Positions 1-5,256 of a stretch of 9,037 nt of DNA are shown piece by piece (within the stretch, counting starts at the first letter, position 1; each line of letters starts with the position of its first letter). Made by a program: the position numbers and the translations under genes. The stretch lies in assembly GCA_937894355.1 (NCBI GenBank), contig CALCRD010000443.1:1-9037 (forward strand). Direction: 5' to 3'. The notes beneath the pieces are model-generated. The model was given only the letters and a program-made list of their open reading frames with translations, was not told where the DNA came from and ran no database searches. The stretch is from an uncultured Bacillus sp. (GTDB lineage Bacteria > Bacillota > Bacilli > Bacillales > Cytobacillaceae).

Positions 1-55
1 ACTAATCAACTAGGCTTTTACAAGCCTCTACCCTTTAGGGTAGTAGGTAGTTGAC
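1..55 (+). mobile_element. Probable right end of an IS200/IS605-family (TnpB-type) element
   Basis: Nested inverted repeats fill this stretch. AGGCTT (12-17) pairs with AAGCCT (22-27), CTACCCT (28-34) pairs with AGGGTAG (37-43), and an outer pair TCAACTA (6-12) matches TAGTTGA (48-54). Subterminal hairpins ending in a short TTGAC-like sequence are typical of IS200/IS605 right ends, where single-stranded hairpins are recognised by the TnpA transposase and also form the 3' scaffold of the TnpB-associated RNA. The minus-strand GNAT gene loses its family resemblance exactly where this block begins (about 54-57), which supports an insertion boundary. The element body, with any tnpA or tnpB, would lie left of the window and is not visible. 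Family assignment is by pattern memory. A gene-end hairpin cluster or a rearrangement joint is the alternative. Confidence 0.55.
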
Positions 56-72
56 CCAATGAGAAGGGGCGC
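1..72 (+). ncRNA. Possible 3' part of a TnpB-associated omega RNA with its guide
   Basis: If positions 1-55 are the right end of a TnpB-type element, established biology of these elements predicts a plus-strand RNA whose scaffold covers the right-end hairpins. Its last roughly 16-20 nucleotides would be the flanking chromosomal sequence and act as the guide. Here that guide would begin at about 56 and read CAATGAGAAGGGGCG, which lies inside the interrupted GNAT gene. The hairpins are directly visible. The RNA, its ends and its function are inferred, and the upstream part of the scaffold is outside the window. Confidence 0.28.
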
Positions 73-287
73 TTGTCGCGGACAGCTATCATTCCGACAA
101 CTTGATTGTCTTTTAAACAAATTATGTAGGTGTTTTCGCTGTTATATGGGTCGATTAACATTTCCTCTTGGTTTTGCCTATGTTGAGGGATTTCTTTGAC
201 AAAGGTTTGGTAATTTAAGCGATGGATTTGCTGAAACTCATGTTCATGTTTAGCTATTTTAAATAGGTAATTATGATTTTCGCTCAA
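18..287 (-). pseudogene. GNAT acyltransferase, FeeM / autoinducer-synthase-like, truncated
   Basis: About 77 native N-terminal residues are present, then the frame runs into the inverted-repeat block and stops after 12 more residues (89 in all). Related proteins are well over 200 residues long. The visible part resembles the N-terminal half of N-acyl amino acid synthases and acyl-homoserine-lactone synthases. It has an LNYQTFVKEIPQ segment (about 24-35) like their R-x-x-VF-x-EL motif, and a strand reading YIICLKDNQVVGMIAVR (about 54-70). Family members transfer an acyl chain, usually from acyl-ACP, to an amine such as an amino acid. The start is a TTG codon at 287-285, inside the last codons of the upstream PlsY-like gene, which suggests translational coupling. 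The acyl-donor-binding half is missing, so the product is probably inactive. The family call is by motif recall. A generic GNAT is the alternative. Confidence 0.6.
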
Positions 288-855
288 TTTTCTTCAGCCT
301 TTCCATAATGTTTTCAGTATGTGCCAGGTAGAGCATGGCTATCATTCCAATTGCCAAAAGGCAACTTAACACAGAATAGTCCTGATAGAACAGGGTGATT
401 GGAAAAAGCAGGAATGCAGTAAGTCCTGCAAAGGTGAAGCTTTTTAGCAGTATGTATAGTAATAAAAAACTCATGATGATGACGGGGATCATAATTGGTT
501 CAAATATTATCATTCCACCAATGAAAGTTGAAATCCCTTTTCCACCTTTAAAACCCAACATAACGGGCTTAATATGACCTAAAATCGCCATGGTCAATCC
601 CAATAGTGCCATTTCATCTGAAAAATGGAGGTAGGAAGCTAGGAGAATGACTAGCACTCCCTTGAGGGCATCTCCTAAAAACGTAAAAATAAATGCTGGT
701 TTACCATGAACCCTCCCGGCATTTCTCGCTCCTACACTGCCACTCCCTTGCTCCCGTATATCTTTATTTCCCAGCGTTTTAACCACAAAATAACCGGTCA
801 TGATATTGCCTAATAAATAGGAGAAGCAAAGATATAAAAGATAATTTCCATCCAT
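271..855 (-). CDS. PlsY-like membrane acyltransferase (glycerol-3-phosphate acyltransferase family)
   Basis: This 194-residue, multi-spanning membrane protein matches the PlsY family in length (about 190-200) and in motif order. Motif 1 is GSGSVGARN (37-45), motif 2 is GHIKPVMLGFKGGKG (93-107), and the C-terminal AHTENIMERL (178-187) matches the family's H-x-ENI-x-RL end. PlsY transfers an acyl group from acyl-phosphate to glycerol-3-phosphate, the first step of phospholipid synthesis in most Gram-positive bacteria. The usual motif 1 is GSGN-x-GATN; here the N is S40 and the T is R44. The usual SL-type motif 3 is not obvious near KSFTFAGL (138-145). It is therefore more likely a diverged paralogue than the housekeeping enzyme. 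ATG at 855 is chosen because AAGGGA lies 8 bases upstream; an in-frame ATG at 927 lacks such a site. The gene overlaps the GNAT gene by 17 bases. Confidence 0.8.
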   Translation of the reverse strand: MDGNYLLYLCFSYLLGNIMTGYFVVKTLGNKDIREQGSGSVGARNAGRVHGKPAFIFTFLGDALKGVLVILLASYLHFSDEMALLGLTMAILGHIKPVMLGFKGGKGISTFIGGMIIFEPIMIPVIIMSFLLLYILLKSFTFAGLTAFLLFPITLFYQDYSVLSCLLAIGMIAMLYLAHTENIMERLKKIERKS

Positions 856-967
856 AAAATCATTCCCTTTTGTAAACCTGGTGTGAATCAAGCTTGATAA
901 ATATGGTATTTTTGCTACTTCATACATGATGTTAGTTTAGCATATCCGCTGGTTTTTTAGGGATATC

Positions 968-1240
968 TTATCTAACGAAAAATTGAAAGTATAACAGGAT
1001 ATGAATGATGGAGAGGATAGGGAATCCCAGTTTAAAGGCTATATGCTTTGTTTTATGATGAAAATATCGCATCCCAATTGTCATGGCAATTGCACCGCCA
1101 AATGTCCCAAATATCCATAATGTTTGTTCGGAAATCCGGTAGCGTCCCTTTCTTGCCCTCCGTTTGTCTTCCCCCATCAGGAAGAAGCCAATTACATTGA
1201 TTAATATTAACGCCAAATTGAAGATTGTTTCGTTAGACAT
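968..1240 (-). CDS. ysdA: YsdA-like DUF1294 small membrane protein
   Basis: This is a 90-residue protein of the DUF1294 family, about the normal length. Three hydrophobic segments (about 5-22, 41-58 and 70-88) suggest an integral membrane protein. The family signature is visible: DK (25-26), RISE (35-38), the glycine pair at 48-49, and HKT (62-64) before the last segment. The biochemical role is unknown. In B. subtilis ysdA also follows rplT, which supports the orthology. An AAGGAGG ribosome site sits 7 bases before the ATG. A terminator separates it from rplT, so it may need its own promoter or readthrough. No good promoter is visible in the short gap, which contains only an imperfect GTGC/GCAC inverted repeat at about 1270-1290. 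Confidence 0.85.
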   Translation of the reverse strand: MSNETIFNLALILINVIGFFLMGEDKRRARKGRYRISEQTLWIFGTFGGAIAMTIGMRYFHHKTKHIAFKLGFPILSIIHILLYFQFFVR

Positions 1241-1290
1241 TTAGATTCCTCCTTATTATTAAATCGGAAGTGCCCGGTCAGGGGAAGCAC

Positions 1291-1325
1291 AATAAAAGCC
1301 ATCCTCTGTTTTGAGAATGGCCTTT
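1291..1325 (-). terminator. Rho-independent terminator after rplT
   Basis: GCCAT (1298-1302) pairs with ATGGC (1317-1321) and CTC (1304-1306) with GAG (1313-1315), with one C-A mismatch and a 6-base loop. Read on the minus strand, the stem is followed by TTTTATT. It lies 18 bases beyond the rplT stop codon and marks the end of the infC-rpmI-rplT unit. Confidence 0.8.
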
Positions 1326-1342
1326 GTAATTGAATAAGTCAA

Positions 1343-1702
1343 TTATTTATTGTTTTGTTGTTTTGCTGCTTCAGCTAATTGAGCAAATGCTTGAGCATCA
1401 GTCACAGCAAGATCAGCAAGCATTTTACGGTTTACTTCGATACCAGCAAGCTTAAGTCCGTGCATTAAACGGCTATAAGAAAGACCGTTCATACGAGCAG
1501 CTGCATTGATACGAGTGATCCATAATTTACGGAAGTCGCGTTTTTTCTGGCGACGGTCACGGAATGCATACATTAATGATTTCATTACCTGTTGGTTGGC
1601 AACTTTGAATAATATATGTTTGGAACCGTAATAACCTTTTGCTAATTTAATAACTTTTTTACGACGCTTGCGCGTAACTGTACCGCCTTTTACACGTGGC
1701 AT
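1343..1702 (-). CDS. rplT: Large ribosomal subunit protein bL20
   Basis: This 119-residue protein is full length for L20. The basic N-terminal extension (MPRVKGGTVTRKRRKK), the ANQQVMKS segment (35-42) and the long DRRQKKRDFRKLWITRINAA-type helix (about 49-68) are characteristic. L20 binds 23S rRNA early in 50S assembly. In Bacillus it also represses its own operon by binding the infC leader RNA, which is present here upstream. A GGAGGG site precedes the ATG. It is the last gene of the infC-rpmI-rplT unit, 38 bases after rpmI, and is followed by a terminator. Confidence 0.97.
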   Translation of the reverse strand: MPRVKGGTVTRKRRKKVIKLAKGYYGSKHILFKVANQQVMKSLMYAFRDRRQKKRDFRKLWITRINAAARMNGLSYSRLMHGLKLAGIEVNRKMLADLAVTDAQAFAQLAEAAKQQNNK

Positions 1703-1740
1703 GTAATTTCCCTCCTACTATATAAATCGTTCGTTCGAGA

Positions 1741-1941
1741 TTACTTGATGTTGTCTAATAAATGACGGATGCGTTTGAAATCGCCCTTAGAAACTAAAGA
1801 TCCTTTGCGAAGCTTACGCTTTGCTTTAGTAGATTTGTTAGCAAATAAATGGCTTGTATAAGCGTGTGAACGCTTCAGTTTACCTGATCCAGTCTTTTTG
1901 AAACGCTTAGCAGCGCCGCGGTGAGTTTTCATTTTTGGCAT
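1741..1941 (-). CDS. rpmI: Large ribosomal subunit protein bL35
   Basis: This 66-residue, strongly basic protein begins MPKMKTHRGAAKRFKKTGSG, the L35 signature, and ends with the usual HLL-containing tail. Its length is exactly that of the family. L35 is a structural protein of the 50S subunit. The gene lies 16 bases after the infC stop, with an AAGGAGG site in that gap. This spacing implies cotranscription with infC, and probably shared control by L20. Confidence 0.97.
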   Translation of the reverse strand: MPKMKTHRGAAKRFKKTGSGKLKRSHAYTSHLFANKSTKAKRKLRKGSLVSKGDFKRIRHLLDNIK

Positions 1942-1957
1942 TAGGGCTTCCTCCTTG

Positions 1958-2473
1958 TTACTTGTCGTTTTTAGGTGCTAAGACCATAAACATGCTACGG
2001 CCGTCCATTTTCGGATATGATTCTACTGTTGCAACTTCTTTGCAATCTTCCGCAAAACGAACTAAAACACGTTGACCAATTTCTTTATGGGTAATTGCCC
2101 GACCTTTAAAGCGGATCGAAGCTTTTACTTTATCGCCTTTTTCCAAAAACTTAATCGCATTCCGTAACTTTGTGTTAAAGTCATGCTCATCGATTGTTGG
2201 GCTTAAGCGAACTTCTTTCAGGTTAATGATCTTTTGATTTTTGCGTGCTTCTTTTTCTTTTTTCTGTTGTTCAAATCTGAATTTACCATAGTCCATTATG
2301 CGGGCTACCGGTGGCTTCGCATTGGCAGCAACCAGAACAAGATCAAGATTAACACGAGCAGCAATCTCAAGAGCTTCAACTTTTGTTTTAATCCCCAATT
2401 GCTCGCCGTTTTGGTCAATTAGACGAACTTCACGGGCACGTATGCCCTCATTTAACAACATGTCTTTGCTAAT
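1958..2473 (-). CDS. infC: Translation initiation factor IF-3
   Basis: This is a 171-residue IF-3. The N-terminal domain begins ISKDMLLNEGIRAREVRLID. It is followed by the YGKFRFEQQKKEKEARK linker helix (about 77-93) and a C-terminal domain containing FKGRAITHKEIG and ending in MVLAPKNDK. IF-3 binds the 30S subunit, prevents premature 50S joining and checks start-codon/initiator-tRNA pairing. The start is placed at ATT (2473-2471). An extended GGAGGTG site ends 7 bases before it, while the first ATG (2461) lies 19 bases from that site and would lose conserved residues. An AUU start is established for infC in E. coli and Geobacillus, where IF-3 discriminates against it and so limits its own synthesis. 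It is the first gene of infC-rpmI-rplT. Confidence 0.96.
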   Translation of the reverse strand: MSKDMLLNEGIRAREVRLIDQNGEQLGIKTKVEALEIAARVNLDLVLVAANAKPPVARIMDYGKFRFEQQKKEKEARKNQKIINLKEVRLSPTIDEHDFNTKLRNAIKFLEKGDKVKASIRFKGRAITHKEIGQRVLVRFAEDCKEVATVESYPKMDGRSMFMVLAPKNDK

Positions 2474-2487
2474 AGTTAGACACCTCC
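2471..2487 (-). promoter_or_regulatory. Strong Shine-Dalgarno and rare ATT start of infC
   Basis: On the minus strand GGAGGTG (2487-2481) is followed by seven bases and then ATT (2473-2471), in frame with IF-3. This site decides the start. It pairs an almost perfect anti-16S match with a near-cognate start codon, the arrangement expected for IF-3 self-limitation. Confidence 0.88.
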
Positions 2488-2757
2488 AAGGTTATTTAAG
2501 CGAATACAACGTTTGGATCAAGAACTTTTAAGAAATCCGCAGCTACGAATCTCACCTTTCGATTTGACTCAAAGTTGAATCGGCAGTCTTAAAAACCGCT
2601 TTTTTTTAGCAAATAAAAAAGTGTGGGTGAATACACCCACACTTACGAAAATAATTTAAAAGAACCATTTTCAGTAAACCTACCGACAGCGTCTTAGCGT
2701 CAATCAGGTGAGAAGCGGGTGCTTCTTCTTTTTCTCAAACTCATATTCAATTCACCT
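2488..2757 (-). promoter_or_regulatory. infC leader, probable L20-binding attenuator leader
   Basis: About 270 bases of untranslated RNA separate the promoter from the infC ribosome site. Visible structure, in transcription order: AGGTGA near the 5' end can pair with TCACCT about 45 bases later (2752-2757 with 2706-2711). Inside lies the hairpin AGAAGC-loop-GCTTCT (2711-2726). A central segment with GACGCT and GACGCTGTCGG (about 2680-2700) follows, then the terminator hairpin. In B. subtilis the equivalent leader binds L20 through a mimic of its 23S rRNA site, which favours the terminator. The position upstream of infC-rpmI-rplT and the architecture match. The exact L20 contact bases cannot be proved by eye. 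Confidence 0.82.
2612..2644 (-). terminator. Attenuator terminator in the infC leader
   Basis: This is a perfect 11-bp inverted repeat: AAGTGTGGGTG (2619-2629) and CACCCACACTT (2634-2644), with a 4-base loop. On the minus strand it is followed by TTTTTTATTT. It lies about 140 bases before the infC start codon, so it ends transcription prematurely unless the leader refolds, as in the L20 attenuation mechanism. Confidence 0.92.
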
Positions 2758-2762
2758 GAGTA

Positions 2763-2792
2763 ACTATATCACAATTACTGACAATGTGTCAA
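2763..2792 (-). promoter_or_regulatory. Sigma-A promoter of infC-rpmI-rplT
   Basis: The -35 box is TTGACA (2792-2787), a perfect consensus. The -10 box is TATAGT (2768-2763), with an 18-base spacer and a TG one base upstream of the -10 (extended -10 element). Transcription should start near 2757-2756. The promoter lies between the thrS stop and the infC leader, so infC can be expressed independently of thrS. No clear thrS terminator precedes it. Confidence 0.88.
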
Positions 2793-2893
2793 ACAGAGAT
2801 TTATTTATTTTTTTAGCAACAAAGAGAATCTTAACAAAATATACGTGCTTTGGCAAGACCTTTTTATTTTTTACTAAAAGGAAAAATACCCCA

Positions 2894-4831
2894 TTACTGC
2901 TTTACTTCAGCTTTTAAGTCAGCAGAAAATTGCATAAATGTCATTGTTTCGGAATTCTGTTCGCCATATTTCCTTACGTTAACAGACTTTGTTTCAACTT
3001 CCTTATCACCGACAACGAGCATATAAGGAATTTTTTGCATTTGTGCTTCACGAATTTTGTAGCCGATTTTTTCATTACGATCGTCAAGTTCCACGCGGAA
3101 GCCTTCGGCTTTAAGTGAAGCCTGAATTTCTTTTGCATAATCATAATGAATCTCAGGAGAAACGGGAATCACTTGAACCTGTACAGGTGCTAACCATGTT
3201 GGGAAGGCTCCTTTGTATTCTTCGATTAGGAAGGCTACAAAACGTTCCATTGTTGATACAACCCCGCGGTGAATAACAACTGGACGATGTTGTTTGCCGT
3301 CTTCTCCGACATATGTGAGGTCGAAACGCTCTGGTAACAAGAAATCAAGCTGTACAGTTGAAAGTGTTTCATCTTTACCTAACGCTGTTTTTACCTGGAT
3401 GTCTAGCTTCGGACCGTAGAAGGCTGCTTCGCCATCTGCCTCAAAGTAATCAAGGCCCATTTCATCCATTGCTTCCTTCAGCATACTTTGAGCCTTTTCC
3501 CACATAACATCATCGTCAAAATATTTTTCGGTATCTTGTGGATCACGGTAAGATAAGCGGAATGAGTAATCTTTGATATTGAAATCCTTATATACTTCCA
3601 TAGTAAGGTTAACAACGCGTTGGAATTCTTCCTTGATTTGATCTGGACGGACAAAAACATGGGCATCATTAAGCGTCATGCCCCGAACACGTTGAAGTCC
3701 AGATAGTGCTCCAGACATTTCATAACGGTGCATGGTGCCAAGCTCAGCAATGCGAATTGGTAGTTCGCGGTAGCTGTGTATAGCATTTTTGTAAACCATC
3801 ATATGGTGCGGACAGTTCATCGGGCGTAGCACTAGTTGTTCATTGTCCATATCCATAACTGGGAACATATCCTCTTGATAGTGGCCCCAGTGTCCTGAAG
3901 TTTTATAAAGCTCTACACTTCCTAAAACTGGAGTGTATACGTGATCGTATCCTAAACTAACTTCCTTATCGACGATATAACGTTCAATGATTCGACGGAT
4001 TGTTGCACCTTTTGGTAGCCATAGCGGTAAACCTTGACCGACCAATTGTGAGTTAGTAAAAATATTTAATTCTTTACCGATTTTACGGTGGTCACGTTCT
4101 TTGGCTTCTTCTAGAAGTCTAAGATGCTCGGCAAGATCTTCTTTTTTGAAGAAGGCAGTTCCATAAATCCGTTGAAGCATTTTGTTATCGCTATTTCCGC
4201 GCCAATAAGCACCGGCAATGCTTAATAATTTAAATTCTTTAATCTTTCCAGTTGATGGAACATGAACCCCACGGCAAAGATCAAAAAATTCCCCTTGTTT
4301 GTACATAGTAACCGTTTCATCTTCAGGAATGGCTTCGATTAGTTCAAGCTTGTACTCATCATCGATTCCTTTAAAAATTTGCACCGCTTCGTTTCGGCTT
4401 ACTTCTTCACGTACTATTTCTATATTGCTGTTGATAATTTTTGTCATTTCTTTTTCAATCAGTGGTAGATCCTCAGATGTTAATGCTTGGTCGATATCGA
4501 CATCATAGTAGAAGCCACCTTCAATAACTGGACCAACACCTAGTTTTACGTTTTGATCTTTATATAGACGCTTAATCGCTTGAGCCATTAAATGAGCCGT
4601 ACTATGACGAAGCACCTCTAATCCATCCTGATGCTCGGGAGTGACAATTTCAATCGCTCCATCCTCATTTATTGGACGGCGAAGATCGTACATTTCTCCG
4701 TTTACTTTACCTGCGATAGCTTTCTTTCTTAATCCCGGACTAATAGAAGCAGCAACTTCTTCTGTTGTTGTTCCTACAGGAAATTCCTTTACTGATCCAT
4801 CTGGAAACGTAATTTTCACAACATCTGCCAT
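2894..4831 (-). CDS. thrS: Threonyl-tRNA synthetase
   Basis: This 645-residue class II enzyme charges tRNA-Thr with threonine in the cytoplasm. Domains in order: TGS (about 1-64); editing/SAD domain with HSTAH (76-80) and C186/H190 of the second metal-site-like motif; the catalytic core with motif 2 around TMHRYE (366-371) and motif 3 containing R530; and the C-terminal anticodon-binding domain (about 546-645). The three zinc ligands that recognise threonine are present as C340, H391 and H521, so the enzyme should be active. The start is ATG at 4831, because GGAGG lies 8 bases upstream. A TTG six codons earlier would place the ribosome site inside the coding region. The gene is preceded by a T-box leader and its own promoter. 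It resembles B. subtilis ThrS (about 643 residues) from end to end. Confidence 0.98.
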   Translation of the reverse strand: MADVVKITFPDGSVKEFPVGTTTEEVAASISPGLRKKAIAGKVNGEMYDLRRPINEDGAIEIVTPEHQDGLEVLRHSTAHLMAQAIKRLYKDQNVKLGVGPVIEGGFYYDVDIDQALTSEDLPLIEKEMTKIINSNIEIVREEVSRNEAVQIFKGIDDEYKLELIEAIPEDETVTMYKQGEFFDLCRGVHVPSTGKIKEFKLLSIAGAYWRGNSDNKMLQRIYGTAFFKKEDLAEHLRLLEEAKERDHRKIGKELNIFTNSQLVGQGLPLWLPKGATIRRIIERYIVDKEVSLGYDHVYTPVLGSVELYKTSGHWGHYQEDMFPVMDMDNEQLVLRPMNCPHHMMVYKNAIHSYRELPIRIAELGTMHRYEMSGALSGLQRVRGMTLNDAHVFVRPDQIKEEFQRVVNLTMEVYKDFNIKDYSFRLSYRDPQDTEKYFDDDVMWEKAQSMLKEAMDEMGLDYFEADGEAAFYGPKLDIQVKTALGKDETLSTVQLDFLLPERFDLTYVGEDGKQHRPVVIHRGVVSTMERFVAFLIEEYKGAFPTWLAPVQVQVIPVSPEIHYDYAKEIQASLKAEGFRVELDDRNEKIGYKIREAQMQKIPYMLVVGDKEVETKSVNVRKYGEQNSETMTFMQFSADLKAEVKQ

Positions 4832-4879
4832 CGTTAATTCCTCCCTCAAAATAAAAATCCTTTAACACATTACCGTACT

Positions 4880-4894
4880 GGGGGCCTGTCCCCC
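4880..4894. repeat. GGGGG/CCCCC hairpin in the thrS 5' untranslated region
   Basis: GGGGG (4880-4884) and CCCCC (4890-4894) flank a 5-base loop, giving GGGGGACAGGCCCCC on the minus strand. It lies between the T-box terminator and the thrS ribosome site, so it would be in the full-length mRNA only. No T-run follows, so it is not a terminator. It may be a dispersed intergenic palindrome or an mRNA-stability structure. Confidence 0.5.
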
Positions 4895-4920
4895 GCTGCT
4901 TTAGTGCATTAAAATGAAAA

Positions 4921-4951
4921 CAAAAAAACCCATCCCAATAGAAGGGACGAG
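4921..4951 (-). terminator. T-box regulated terminator before thrS
   Basis: On the minus strand CTCGTCCC (4951-4944) pairs with GGGATGGG (4936-4929) through eight pairs, including two G-U wobbles. It is followed by seven T residues (4928-4922). The 5' arm lies just after the T-box, so it competes with antiterminator formation. Confidence 0.9.
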
Positions 4952-5221
4952 TTGTTAACACGCGGTTCCACCCTAGTTCACATTTTTCTGCTTCGATTAA
5001 AGAGCAGAAAACGACTTTGGTTCTGGTAACGGCAGCTCCGTTAACTATTACAGTGAAAAGGTTGCGTATAGCATTGTCTTATTCACATTCACAGCTAAAG
5101 TTCAAAGGTGGTAAGCACTCAATTCGTGTTAGGAAGATTCCAGCCTTGTCTTCCCTCTCTAAAAACCGTAAAAGAATACCCATTTCCTTATCATCACAAA
5201 TAATGTTTTTCAGTTATTATG
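4921..5221 (-). promoter_or_regulatory. T-box riboswitch leader of thrS (threonine)
   Basis: The leader senses uncharged tRNA-Thr and lets transcription continue into thrS when charging is low. The conserved T-box sequence AGGGTGGAACCGCG is at 4974-4961 and pairs with the tRNA acceptor end. A 9-bp hairpin just before it, TTTTCTGCT with AGCAGAAAA (4984-4992 and 5003-5011), fits stem III. Stem I contains an AGAGAGG bulge region and a GGAAGA/TCTTCC distal hairpin. Its 3' side carries two tandem ACC triplets (5112-5107, followed by TTT). ACC is a threonine codon and the first ACC is followed by A, so it is the best specifier candidate. The boundary at 5221 is the inferred transcription start. Confidence 0.93.
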
Positions 5222-5227
5222 TAGGTT

Positions 5228-5256
5228 ATTATAGTGTGACTTATTGGGAAAATCAA
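5228..5256 (-). promoter_or_regulatory. Sigma-A promoter of thrS
   Basis: The -35 box is TTGATT (5256-5251) and the -10 box is TATAAT (5233-5228), with a 17-base spacer. The start should be near 5221. The TGA stop codon of ytxC (5255-5253) lies inside the -35 box, so the two genes abut at this promoter. Confidence 0.85.

Noticed and set aside
6..54. Three-stem cloverleaf-like folding, considered as a tRNA
   Set aside because: Only two short hairpins within an outer stem, no T-arm or D-arm consensus and too short; a transposon end fits better.
856..927. 24-residue N-terminal extension of the PlsY-like protein
   Set aside because: The ATG at 927 lacks a good ribosome site, the extension is not family-like, and ATG 855 has AAGGGA at proper spacing and gives the normal family length.
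2800..2893. Terminator just after thrS
   Set aside because: Only AT-rich imperfect repeats such as CCTTTT/AAAAGG are present, with no GC-rich stem; not convincing.
2708..2917. Plus-strand open frame of 69 codons between infC and thrS
   Set aside because: It is antisense to the infC promoter and leader and has low-complexity Phe/Ser-rich sequence typical of AT-rich noncoding DNA.
4740..4961. Minus-strand open frame of 73 codons crossing the thrS start
   Set aside because: It runs through the T-box terminator and into thrS in another frame, with no ribosome site.
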